Shown here: positions 34,853-45,530 of the stretch, one piece after another
Layout of the letters: every line of letters begins with the position of its first letter
Numbering within the stretch: the stretch's first letter is position 1
DNA from: Fonsecaea monophora
Taxonomy: Eukaryota > Ascomycota > Eurotiomycetes > Chaetothyriales > Herpotrichiellaceae
NCBI RefSeq assembly: GCF_001642475.1
Contig: NW_019174066.1
Location: 1-64,000, forward strand
Reading direction: 5' to 3'
DNA length: 64,000 nucleotides
The notes under the pieces: model-generated
The model's database searches: none
Seen by the model: the letters and a program-made list of their open reading frames with translations, nothing else
What the model was told of the DNA's origin: nothing
Made by a program: the position numbers and the translations under genes

Positions 34853-36594
34853 TCACAGATCTCTATGGAACTTGGGTTCTCCTAGCTTCATCCGCCAGTC
34901 TTCTCCCTTGAAGAACAACAGGAGAAGCGGCAGGAAGAAAGCCACATCAATGAATGCCATTGCGACCCATGCGTTCAGCACGCCGGATTCTTCAGCCCAA
35001 GGGATTGCATAGAAGCCCATGGCAAAGGAGAAGATCTGTCTCGCAAAGTTCAGCAGCGAGCCAATCTCAGGCGATTGTGGTTTGTAGCACTGAATTACAT
35101 ATATAGTTAGCGAACAATATGTAACTGGTCAGCACTGTTCCCGAGCAGATTGTGTGACTCACCTCTGCGGTATACGTGTAGACGACGGTGGTGGAAATCT
35201 GTAACCCAACATTGGCGATGGCGATTCCAAATGCCACGCCGATCCAGTGTGTTTCCCGCTCGAGGCAGACACCTTCGATGATGATGCCAATCGGTGTGAG
35301 TATGAAGGCGGGGAGTACCGCCAGCAGTCTATCTTCGGGCTTTCGTTCGCCACCTCTTCTTATTGCCCTCCTCTCACTCACCCAATCTGAGAAGCCGCCT
35401 GACATAACCTCGCCAATGATACTCCCAACCGTGATGGGAACTCCGAGCAAGAGTCCAGTCTGCTGGGGTTTAAAGTGGTAGATTTTGCCGAAGAGGTTTG
35501 CACTGGTGATTATGAAGAGGATACTGCCATACGCAAAGGACACTGCGTAGGAAATTGTGGGAAGAAGCACACTCGGGTATTGCAGCATCTGAATCGGTCG
35601 AAAGAAGTCGACGACGCGCAGACGTCGCGTAGGATGAGCCTTGCCTTGCATCAGCATATTTTGCATCCAGGTCCGTCGAGGTCGCGCAAGCGCTTCAGCC
35701 GCGCGGGAGTAGAGCGTTTCTGGCACGGTGAGGGTGAATAGGACGAGTACAGCCGCTGTGAGTATCGCCGGGATGTAGAAGCACCAGTGCCATGTCAAGT
35801 CCTTCTCAATGTAGCCGCCGATGATTGGAGCAACATGGCCTCCGAGGATGAACGAGACAGTGTATATTCCCATATAGAACCCTCTTTCGTGTGTAAAGAA
35901 CAGATCGCAGACAGTGGCACTGCCTAGTCCTAGCGGAACGCCCCCGAAGAATCCGTTGAGGGCGCGGAATGTCAGAATTTGTCCGAAATTCTCTGATTTT
36001 CCCGATGCCACAGACATTGCTATGCTTATCGCAACGGTGATGATGTACACAGGCCGTCGTCCGTAAACATTAGATATTGGGTTCCACACGATCGTAGACA
36101 CTCCTACACATGCAATGAAGGTGCTGGTCACGAAGGCTGTTTGCACAAGGCCTCTATGGAGGAAATGCGAGAGAGGTACAAAAGCCGGGGTCTGGACACA
36201 TTGTTAATTCCATTGCTGCGAGCAAGAATCTTGCAATGACGATGCCTTACAATCAATGATGCGCTCAATAGTGCCAGGAATGACAGAAGAGAAATCTCAG
36301 CAAGGACAACCCACTTGACCCAAAGTTTCCACTGTGTTTGTTGCCTGTCAGCGTATCTGGTTCCTCAATCAATTTGGTACCATCGAAATGCAAATACAAG
36401 GTTGACAATAGAGGACACTCACGCACATTCAATGGATCCAAAGGATCTTCTGAGGGCTGTGGCACGAGCGGAAGGCCATGGCTGTCACGATATATGACAG
36501 ACTCCCCTGAATTGGCACGTACATCGTCCTTGACAATGTCCGAGCTGCTCGTGCTCTCAACGGTCGCCACTTGGGGCTTCTCTACCGCAGTCAT
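34853..36594 (-). CDS. MFS drug/metabolite transporter (DHA1 type)
   Basis: Proton-coupled exporter of the major facilitator superfamily. Exons 36594-36427, 36331-36251, 36191-35163, 35089-34853 encode 504 residues. The spliced junction DPLN/WKLWVKWVVL is the usual entry into TM1. The loop motif NVYGRRPVY follows TM2. The third exon carries most helices. The last exon restores the tail CYKPQSPEIGSLLNFARQIFSF plus GFYAIPWAEESG and a final TM pair. The TM4 region reads CDLFFTHERGFYMGIY, where DHA1 polyamine/benomyl-type exporters have a similar sequence. Start chosen at MTAVEKPQ because upstream in-frame ATGs lack support. It faces the regulator at 37091-39160 in the same orientation. Confidence 0.9.
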
Positions 36595-37090
36595 TGCGAA
36601 TATTGATGGTCCAAGTTGGGAGGTTGGCAATGGGAGTGGGAAGCCGTGAGGCAGATAGGCCGTAGTGAGCCACTTCGCTTGCGGACCGAGACATTTCAGA
36701 GTACAAATAATAAGGACTGCCCAACATGTGTCGAATTGCTTACCGGTGAGAGGTCGGGGAGTTAAGATAGACCCCCGGGAAGCTGGGGTATCAACTGTGG
36801 AGACGCGGAGAATCCTGGGAGATTTGCAAAATCCTACATTGCCCAATCAACGAGGCCTCAAAGTCTGGACGCCTCACTAAGCCGTTGAGGCCGCCGCCGA
36901 AACGACTAGGAGCAGCTGGTGCTTGTGAACCTGTTCAGGCGACTCCACTGTGCACGGAGAGATACCGGCCGACTCATAAGCACACAAGAGTGCCTTCATT
37001 CCGTGAGGAGCAAGGAAACATGCCTAGTGGGACAGGACCTTGAAGCTAACCTCGACTCCTGTCATATGTTGTGCCAGTGTTGCCTGAAAC
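36595..37090. other. Intergenic between regulator and MFS gene
   Basis: About 500 bp holding the MFS promoter. No clear TATA box. Confidence 0.45.
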
Positions 37091-39160
37091 TCATTGCGCG
37101 ATGTCATGTTGAGCATTGACATCCCATGACCACATTCCGCACCCTAAAGAAGAATAAGACTCGAGCTGAGTCCCTAGGTTGGTGGTCAGATCTTGGGTGA
37201 TGTCCCAAAATGCAAAAAGGTCCGGGTGCACCAGGTCGTCATAGCCACCGTCGTCGTTGGTCGAGCCCTCTAGAAGAGGAGATGAGACAGTTCCGGTTTG
37301 TGGTCTCGAAGAGCTTACGCCGCGTCGTCCCTCAACGAGCAAGGACCTGTCCATGAAGCTGAGAAGTTGCTGGAGGAAAGTGTAAGCGCGTTGTGCACAT
37401 TGGTGGTTTGTGGACATCTGCCTGATCATTTGCATTGCACGATCTAGTTGGGAAAGTGCTCTTTTGTCGTTTCGATATTCTGGATCCACGACATGTGATA
37501 CAACAATTAATATTGCGTTGAATACTGCATCGCAAGGTCAGCCCGAAGACGAGATATCAGACGAAGAGGCATCGTACGATAATAGAGGTTAAACCAGCTC
37601 GGCCCAAGAGCATGTTTAGTCTGGTCATATCGAAGACCAACCAAATCGATCGTTTCCTCGGCTGTCTGGACACAGATTCGTCGACTGTTTTGAAGCATAC
37701 TACTTTTGAGAGTCTCAGGATGTTTCCATGCTTGCTCGCTTTTGGACAGGAGACTGAGCGTGGAGGCGAGGGACTGTCGATGAATGAGGATCCTAACCAT
37801 ATTTGCTCGGAGAGCTAGGATAAGACACTTGTCGTCTTGCACGGTCATATTGCCCCGGACTTTGAGATTTGGGGGAACGCCAGCATACCACGACTCAAAG
37901 GCTTCATCCAGCTGCACCAGAGTTTCCAGAGGGGGATCGGCATAGGACGCGGCAGACTCAAGTAATCGATACAGCTTGGACACTTGGATTGAAAACGACA
38001 TTGTCGACGGAGCCTCAAGACTGGGGAAAAGTAGTCTGCTTTTTTGGATACAATCGTCGTCCAAATCTTCTGGAAGTGGGGTATCAGATGTTGAAGATGA
38101 GGTCGCTGCTGGTCTACCATAGATCATACTCAGCAACTGGTCTAGACCATAACAGGCGTACCACACGCGCTTTCGTGTTTCTCGCATGATACAATCAAAC
38201 TCCTCTCCAGGCGCCCGATGAAGCTCAAGGCCGTATGCAATCCTAATCGCCAGACCAAGTACATTCCAGCACTCTGAAGGAGAACTGGAACTCTGAAGAT
38301 ACCTGGCACCTAGCAAGAGGATTTGGACCTTCTCGATTTTCCAGTCGAATAGCAGGGTAGGACCGACAAGGGCCATTGCTACGTCGTAATAACCCCTTGT
38401 ACTAGAGGCAGACGATTCCGTTCTGTGTCGCTGGTGGGAAGCGGCTATAGCCAAAAGCATGTTCATGATTGCCAGGATGTATCTGTGTTCGGACCGGTAA
38501 GCTGTGTCACCGGCAATGAGTCGGTCGATCTTCGCAAGGAGGGTAGGTGCATGAAATATGGGCGACAGCTCATAATGAAAGTCAAAAAAGAGATCAATTA
38601 AGTCGCGACAATTAGGCGGAAGAGCGAAAAGGTCCGAGGGCGTGGAGAAGCATGGAGGATCGCGTGGAGATGACAGAGACTGTGCCTCCAGCTTGTTTGA
38701 ATCTGCGCCGTTCATAGCATTTAGAATCAGCTGGGTGAACGAGATGCCCGAGTATCCCCCCATAAATATTTCAGGGTTGGCGGATATGAGGATGGATTGT
38801 CGCTGTTGAACATGAGGCGGTGGAGAAGAATACGCCTGGCTCCTCCGTGAGTGCTGGGCCAGGGACGCTGGTTGATCTGGTTTTCCATGAGCCCGTGTTT
38901 CCTGCTCCTCGAACTTCCTAAGCCTTTGCTCCAGAGAACGAATGTAGCTGAGGTCGATTGGGCGTTAACAAGCTAATCCGTCGAGTGCTTCATCGGTGTG
39001 AGTGAGTCACGTACGCTTGCGAACTCTTTGGTATTCCCTTAAGCATATCATCATCAACCTGTCTGGACACAATGTGATCACACTTTGTCTTTCGCGATCG
39101 ACACTCGGGGCACGCAATCGCGACTCGTTTGCGTTTCTTTGGAGGGGCCTGTGGCTCCAT
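37091..39160 (-). CDS. Fungal regulator with incomplete Zn2Cys6 cluster
   Basis: Exons 39160-39015, 38947-37578, 37524-37091 encode 649 residues. The N-terminus has a basic signal (KKRKRVAIA) and the first half of a zinc cluster, C17-x2-C-x6-C27 (CPECRSRKTKC). The second triplet of cysteines is absent: the next residues are DHIVSRQVDDDMLKG, joined by the splice to a linker and coiled coil (YIRSLEQRLRKFEEQE). The Fungal_trans domain then follows intact (LIDLFFDFHYELSPIFH, GLAIRIAYGLELHRAP, RKRVWYACYGLDQLLSMIYGRP). The 3' splice restores NLYYLFNAILIVVSHVVDPEY. I see no hidden exon carrying the missing cysteines. DNA binding may be lost or altered. It may control the adjacent MFS or hydroxybenzoate genes. 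Confidence 0.8.
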
Positions 39161-39612
39161 TGAAGTTATGACTTGGCCGAAGCAAAGTAGGGGAATCTGG
39201 GCGATGGATCTTGGGGAGATGTTGGATGGTACGGGTGGCTTTGGTCCATCACAGCATTTTCAGAATAGGCCCGAGTTATGGATCTCGAACTTTGGATAAT
39301 ACTGTAGCATCACCAGATAAAGAGGCACTCTAGGAAATGATCGATGTATAGGTACAGCAAGAGTAAGAGAGAGAGGGGGTGAGAGAGAGAGACTAGAGGG
39401 AGCGAGCGTCATGAAGCGCCTAGATGGAAGCCAGACCTCTTTTGTCAGACGGTCATTTGAAATACATTTTCGGATGTGCTGAAGTGAAGGTCGTATCGTG
39501 TCAGGTTTCTATATCTTCTATATCTGTGACCTACAACGCTACCTACACTGCTACAGGGCGAGGGACACGCCTGGCACCTCTCGGTAGCTGCATTCATCAC
39601 CTCTATTTCCTC
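39161..39612. other. Intergenic region
   Basis: Promoter of the regulator and 3' flank of the salicylate-hydroxylase-like gene. It contains a GAGA-type simple-sequence stretch near 39360-39400. Confidence 0.5.
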
Positions 39613-41056
39613 CTATCCCATCTCCATCCTCGCCTTATCGTATCCCAGGTCAATATCCTCGGTCCATACCCATTTCATTCGGTCCTTCAAGCTATCGCGT
39701 ACGATTGACAGACACTCCTCATACGATTTCCCCAGCATCTCTTCCGTCTGCATCTCATATACTTGACCTGCTTGTCTGGCTGTGGCTTGAGCTCTTTGCG
39801 CTCGCGGAAGACGGACATTCTGATACAACTGCATCCATCTTTCAAGACCCTCGCCCCTGTGACTGCGAGAGCTGAGATAGTCTCGCAGTGCTCGACCGAG
39901 AATGTACCCATCTTCGATGGCTTGCCCTGCTCCTGCGCCTGCGGTCATATTTAGTCTCTGCATTCTACTGATGTCGATTAACGAGAATCCTACCTTGATG
40001 AGGAAGCATCTGCACCGCTGTTAGCAAGCCGGCAATCTATGCGGCAGAGGGGTTGAAAACTTACAGCGTGAGCGGCATCACCCATGAGGACAACCTTGCC
40101 CCGAGCAAATACCCATTGCGGCAAAGGTTCCCTATCATTCAAGACCCATTTTGAGGGATGCTCAGGCATGTGAGAGATCACCTCTCCGACAGTTTGGTCA
40201 AAGTCCTCAAAGTCCTTTGCCAGATCATTCTTCTCCCCAGTGGCGGTCCAGCTCTCCTTTAGTCCGCCCAGCTTCTCTTCTTCTATTGCGACAAAGGCGA
40301 CAATGTTCAGAAGCCTGTTGTTACTGATTGGAAATACCAAGAAATGTTTATCATTCCCCAACCAGCTGACGGAATAGGTTGGAAATGGCCAATTCGATTC
40401 GAGCTTGCTGATTGGTACCAGGCCCCGATATGCGATTCTTCCCCCATAACGAGGATTATCTGAGCTGAATTGTGCTCGAAGGTTTGAATGGATTCCGTCA
40501 CAACCAACAACCAAATCAGCTGTGGAAGTGCTGCCATCCCGAAAATTCAAGGTGACGGTCTCGCCTTCGTCCTGAAAAGCTGCAGTCAGAACAGACACAA
40601 GATTCGTGGATGGAAGTAAAGGGCACTCACGGTAACATTGATACAAGACTTGTTGGTATGCAAGGTCGCAGCTTCTCGAGCTTTAATCGTGTCAACTAGG
40701 AGATCCAAGAATTCTGCACGATGGACCGGGCATTGGCGAATTTTCTCACGGTCATTGACCGGTACTGTCACGATGTCTGCTCCAGTATCATACCGACGAA
40801 AAGATATCCAGATACCTTGTCGGTTGCCAGCAATGCTGTTCACGGCATCCCCAATGCCGATGGAATGAAGCAATCTTGCTGCATTGACACCAATGCCGAT
40901 ACCAGCACCAATTTCTTTATACTGTGGTGCTTGCTCATAGACATCAATTTTGATGCCTTCACCAGCACAGTGGTGATGCAATGATAGAGCAGCACACAAG
41001 CCTCCAATACCACCGCCGACAATAGCTACTCTGAACGGAAGACCCTGGGATCCCAT
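39613..41056 (-). CDS. Salicylate-hydroxylase-like FAD monooxygenase
   Basis: Class A flavoprotein. Exons 41056-40631, 40571-40065, 40009-39994, 39938-39613 encode 424 residues. Motifs: FRVAIVGGGIGGLCAAL (FAD ADP-binding), ADLVVGCDGIHSNLR (DG motif), VVLMGDAAHAMLPHQGAGAGQAIEDG (second FAD motif; only part of this is in one exon). The third exon is just 16 nt and encodes MLPHQ; skipping it would break the flavin site. Length and the PHQGAGAGQ block fit fungal salicylate 1-monooxygenases (salicylate to catechol plus CO2), though 6-MSA-type hydroxylases are similar. It diverges from a dihydroxybenzoate-decarboxylase-like gene, supporting an aromatic-acid role. Confidence 0.88.
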
Positions 41057-41575
41057 TGCGGCCGATCAACTTGAGACGCCCGGGACAATACGTACCAACG
41101 AAGTTCCTGTGCTTGGCCTAGGACCAAGCGATTACAGGGCAAATAGATCGCAGCAGTCCCATTTTATTTGGCATTGGCTCCGGGAACCATTTCACAGCTA
41201 CTGTGCTGGATTCGACAAGCAACAGCAGAAGTGTCGGGGAGAATCCTTAACTCCCCGAAGTGGCTTCTGGAGCAACTCCTGTTGGCGGTCACCTACTCCG
41301 CACTTTGCAGGCCATCTCCACGTCAAAGCTTCATGCTGTTACATATTGAGGTCTTGTGCACCATACAAGTCATTGGCTACTGGATGCATCTAACTGTGTG
41401 GTTGTAGCTGCCGACTTGGACTGCCGGACAAATGGCACATCGTTTCTTCTCTCGCCCAGACTGGAGCTGTTGGACAGGTGGTATAAAATCCTAGGATTAC
41501 GCCCCTGTCCCGATAATCAAGGCCGGAGCACCCTTCTCATTGTTCCCAATAGTTCTCGCTTACCGGTTACTCAGA
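41057..41575. promoter_or_regulatory. Divergent promoter, salicylate hydroxylase-like / decarboxylase-like
   Basis: 519 bp. TATAAAA at 41482-41488 is 88-94 bp before the decarboxylase ATG. TCCGG/CCGGA elements occur at 41180-41184, 41424-41428 and 41523-41527, possible Zn2Cys6 half-sites in inverted arrangement. Confidence 0.5.
41482..41488 (+). promoter_or_regulatory. TATA box of decarboxylase-like gene
   Basis: TATAAAA, 94 bp upstream of the chosen ATG, in typical fungal range. Confidence 0.6.
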
Positions 41576-42796
41576 ATGAAAGGCAAGATCGCCCTGGAAG
41601 AGTGCTGGACCATTCCAGAATCCTTCCAGAGCTTCAACCCGAGCCAGTTTGCTGGGAAAGGTGTTATTGGGGATGATCTGAATGCAAACTTGGGCGACGT
41701 CCATGGAAAACGTCTTCGGGAGATGGACGAGAATGACGTCGAATTCATGGTGCTGTCCCTCAATGCTCCAGGTGTCCAAAATATTACCGACCCAGCCGCC
41801 GCTGAAAAGTTGGCAGAAGTCGCCAACGACAAGATTGAAGCCGAAGTTCTGAAGAACCCCAAACGTTTCGCAGCCTTTGCCGCTCTGAGCATGCATGATC
41901 CTGCACAAGCCGGACGAGAACTGCGTAGATGCATGACAGAGAAGAAGGGCTTCGTGGGTGCGATGCTCAACGACTACCAGAGTACTGGAGCAGATGGGAA
42001 TACGATGCTTTTCTACGACGACCCAATATATGACGAGTTCTGGAAGGTCGCGAATGAATTGAAAGCACCTGTGTATCTCCACCCCCGAACGTCCAGCCCT
42101 CTGATCAAGGAAATGATGTGGAAAGGAAGGCCGTGGCTAGACTTCTCGGCCTTGGGCTACGCGAATCGACTGAATATGCACACTCTCGGCATCATCACTG
42201 GTGGCGTTCTTGATCGATTCCCGGATCTGAAGATTATAATCGGACACATGGGTGAACACATGTAAGTTGTTGTCGTCAATTACAAGCCTACCCTTCATGA
42301 CAGGTTGAGGAGCTGAACCATTACCCACTCTTTGTGCAGTCCATACGACCTCTACCGTATCGACCACAAGCTGGACCGCAGTCGTTTTCCCAATATGCCA
42401 ATGCGAAAGGACCGGCTTGTACGCGATTACTTTGGCACACAGGTCTTCATCACAACCTCCGGCCACTTCAGCACACCTGCGCTGATCTGCGCCATGACTG
42501 AGATCGGGGCCCGAAGTATTTGCTTCTCGATTGACTACCCTTTCGAGTCCATCCCGAATGGATGCTGCTGGTGGGACGAGCACGTGAGTCCAGTAGTCAA
42601 CCAACATGATTATGTGGATATGGGCAGGAATAATGCGCTCAAAATCTTGCCGAGGTTGACGGAGAGCATGCATGGACTGAAAGCGATGAGCCCATCAGAG
42701 TGTGGAGTGGGCGGACTCAGGGCTTCCGATGGAGAAGTGACGTTTGGGATGTACAACAAGGACTACAACAAAAGGGGGAAGAAAGTGTATTCGTGA
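41576..42796 (+). CDS. 2,3-dihydroxybenzoate decarboxylase-like amidohydrolase
   Basis: ACMSD-related, metal-dependent non-oxidative decarboxylase of hydroxybenzoates. Exons 41576-42261 and 42340-42796 encode 380 residues. Start MKGKIALEECW is the typical strand-1 start; earlier in-frame ATGs lie in the promoter. Metal or active-site residues visible: E8, H in VYLHPRTS, H in GHMGEH, D in FSIDYPFES. Position 10 is Cys, where gamma-resorcylate decarboxylases have His and fungal 2,3-DHB decarboxylases, as I recall them, have Ala. This favours the 2,3-DHB type. The product would be catechol. It is about 40 residues longer than usual, mostly at the C-terminus. Confidence 0.88.
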
Positions 42797-43997
42797 GAGA
42801 TAGAATAAGAGGAGAGAGGGTTCTTTCACACAGCCCACGAACCCCTAGGTGATACTGTTAGGACCGGCCTATGTAGATAGGCAGAGGGTAGCAGATAGAT
42901 AGCAGTAGGTATAGGTATTCCTTGATAGTATATCTTAACGAAGACTCAAAGCATGCGGTGCTTGTATAATAAGGGACTGTCACGTGCGGAGTGTGCTTAG
43001 TGGTTCGTGACACATCGTCACCCTGTTTCTGGAACAGGGCGCCGTGATCAATGCCCGGAGGTGCGAGAGCCACGAGCGATCTTTTGTTCAGCTCAAGGTC
43101 TTGGACTTGCTATGCCAGTACATGAAGCGGCTAATGCGAAAAAATATTCGACTTGTCCAGCTACAACAGGAGAAAGGCGCGGACCCCAAGATTCCAGATA
43201 CGCTGGGCCGACTACCGCAACTCGAGATTTAGGTCAATACAGATTGACATCAGGAAATGCAAATTGCAGCAAGATTCTCAACCTTTCACCTTTCTTTTCG
43301 ACAACATACATCCTTCACATCCACACATCGGATAGATTTGCCCTGGAAACACGAACGGGGGCGGCCGATATTGTACGATAGAGGAGAGATCGGTGCCCTC
43401 CGCAGCGTCGCCCCCCTCGGCTTTGTTCTTCCGGGCTCGCTAAGCACTTGCTTTTCGGGAGCAAGTCCCCAGGGGTGCTTCAACTCTAGGCCCTATTGGC
43501 AGGAGCTCCAATGAACTTTCGCCCGCCAAGCTCCAGGCACTTCGGATATCGATTCGCTATTCCTTTCCTGAGAGTTTCTCCCTCTGTCCTCTACCAGACC
43601 GACGAAACCAGCGCCCAATTACCTTTTCAGCCCGTTGGGAGAACTTCCTTATCGCTTCCAAGGAAAGAGAAATGTCAATAACCTCTGATTTTGTTGATAA
43701 CAATTCGCCTAGGTGGTCGCTTATCGCACATCGCACAGGACAAACTTTGGTTCCTGACAGAATTTCTCGCCTTGAGCTAGCATTTTCGTCAGAGCTCTCG
43801 AGTTGAGCCACAGCTATAAAGGGAGAGAAAGATATGAACAGGCGGCGCTCCGTTAGGGGTCGAGTATCTTGAATTTTTAACGTGCTACTGGAACTGACCC
43901 TGCCTATTGCTCGAGAACCCCACCCTCTTCTCTCTCGTGCTTTCCAAAGTCTTTCCCAGCAGCTTTAGAGCTTCGACCTCAACCTCCTCGAGAAAAG
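42797..43997. other. 1.2-kb intergenic region before the CBM14 gene
   Basis: It has a CACGTG at 42981-42986, a hairpin CCCTGTT/AACAGGG near 43020-43038, and a nested hairpin patch at about 43440-43482. An 84-codon minus-strand frame (43557-43811) has no recognisable domain. A TATA box for the next gene is at 43814-43820. Confidence 0.5.
43814..43820 (+). promoter_or_regulatory. TATA box of CBM14 gene
   Basis: TATAAAG, 184 bp upstream of the ATG at 43998; a CT-rich leader follows. Confidence 0.5.
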
Positions 43998-44405
43998 ATG
44001 CAATTCTTCAAGTTGACCGTACCACTTCCAGTTGTCCTGGTGTTGTTCACCTCATCTGCCATAGCCAATCCTTCCCGATTTGGCGAGGCCCTTCAAAAAG
44101 CTCTCGACTCGAACCCACTGACCTTGGTCGAGCAACCTGTCCCACCAGCAACCCCCGTCGCCTCTTCGTCTTCGTCATCGGTGGTGTGCGACTTTCCCCC
44201 CCGACCGACCGGCACCTGTGAGCTTGGTGAAATGATGCCCTTCCCCTTCAACTGCACAAAGTTCTACATGTGCACCACCTTCGGCCCTATCATGCAGAGC
44301 TGCCCAAACGGTACCGTCTTCGACTTTGAGAAGACCAAATGTATCTTGACAAACGAGACTGTTTGCACCGGGTGTTGCATGAAGACCGACTGCGATGGAG
44401 AATGA
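43998..44405 (+). CDS. Small secreted protein with CBM14 chitin-binding domain
   Basis: 135 residues, single exon. Signal peptide (about residues 1-23, ending SAIAN), a Pro/Ser-rich spacer, then a cysteine-rich module. Ten cysteines: 64, 74, 86, 92, 102, 115, 123, 126, 127, 132. The spacing C86-x5-C92-x9-C102-x12-C115 is the peritrophin-A/CBM14 pattern, with aromatics FNCTKFYMCTTFG. In plant-associated fungi CBM14 proteins of the Avr4 type bind chitin and shield hyphae from plant chitinases; that role here is inference from fold and size. A cell-wall structural role is equally possible. The extra C-terminal cysteines (CTGCCMKTDC) are unusual. Confidence 0.87.
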   Translation: MQFFKLTVPLPVVLVLFTSSAIANPSRFGEALQKALDSNPLTLVEQPVPPATPVASSSSSSVVCDFPPRPTGTCELGEMMPFPFNCTKFYMCTTFGPIMQSCPNGTVFDFEKTKCILTNETVCTGCCMKTDCDGE

Positions 44406-45530
44406 GCTGCTCCACGGATGAAAGTGACAGTTATGGAGACCTCGCAACGCACCCAGAAGGATCATAAGGACCTGAATGAGTCCTTCTCCAAGTCATTGAG
44501 GCTGTAAGATTGGGTCACACACCAGAGATCCAGGGGTTAGTAGGTACTCAACGAGCCAAAGAGAGTATTCGCATCGCCATCGCGCCATCCAAGCAGGTCA
44601 TAACATCAATCAGACATATTTTAATTAGACCCTTGCCGCCTAGACTGGGCAATCGTTATCATACGCTTCCTTCTCTCCACAAAAAGTACTCAACCGCAAC
44701 TCTACCCTCTTTCAATACACTGTAAACGGCGCCCCAAGCTGCACCTGCGAATAGACCGAAAGCCTGCATGCTGCGATGGCGATCCGTGTCCCCACTGAGT
44801 TTGCGGGCGTCATTGTTGTGCTTTGAAATCTCCTTTGTGGCTCTTTGTCGTCCGTGTGGAATGTCCAGGAGTAGGTTGTAGCTTGCTAGTCTCTCATTGA
44901 AAAGGATCTTTTGGGAGGGCTCTCTGGGCCCAGTAGCTCAGACTCGATGGGTAATTTACAATACGGGGGGAACAAAGGTGGAAGCAAGGGGGATCGAAAT
45001 AGGATCTCTCATTTACATCTTCTCTACATGGGAGCCCAAACCGGAGCCCAAGGTTGCGAGGCTTAGGCAGCAGCGTGAGGGCAGGCGATTTGCGATTTAC
45101 CAGGTCCCCTGGGCCCCGTTGAGATGCAGGTGTAGCCGATTACGAGGGGCCCGATTAGGCACTCGGTGTGATGCTCAGGGGGCGCTCACGAAGCGCTCGG
45201 TGATGCTCATCCAAAGGCTCAGGTATAGCTCAGGTCAAAGCGCCATTGGCTCACTCACTAAGATCAAACCAAATATGGCAATTAGGTCTTTCGTTCTCGA
45301 GTTATAGAGGCACCTAGTAGTAAACTTTACATGTGAATACAGTAGGTACGCAGTAGAAAAGTAAGACCAATCAGTGACGGCCAGTGGATCACTAGAAGAT
45401 CCATACGGAAAAGGTTTATTCCGACAATTTCGGCCTCCTAGCATCGCCAAAGAAAGAGCCTTGCGTCAGGCCCAAGTTACATGTTCTCATTTGCCTCTAC
45501 CCATTCGCAAGCCACGGACTGAGCGTCAAT
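44406..45530. other. Intergenic region with degenerate repeats
   Basis: No supported gene. Around 45155-45215 the words CTCGGTG and ATGCTCA recur in two imperfect copies, and several GGGCCC palindromes lie nearby. This might be a relic of a mobile element, but no ends or coding remain. Confidence 0.4.

Noticed and set aside
43557..43811. 84-codon minus-strand ORF
   Set aside because: Protein-like composition but no homologue recalled and no promoter signal; left as intergenic.
44926..45010. tRNA-like A-box (TAGCTCAG) and B-box-like (GGATCGAAAT) pair
   Set aside because: No cloverleaf can be drawn; the B box departs from GGTTCGANTCC at key positions.
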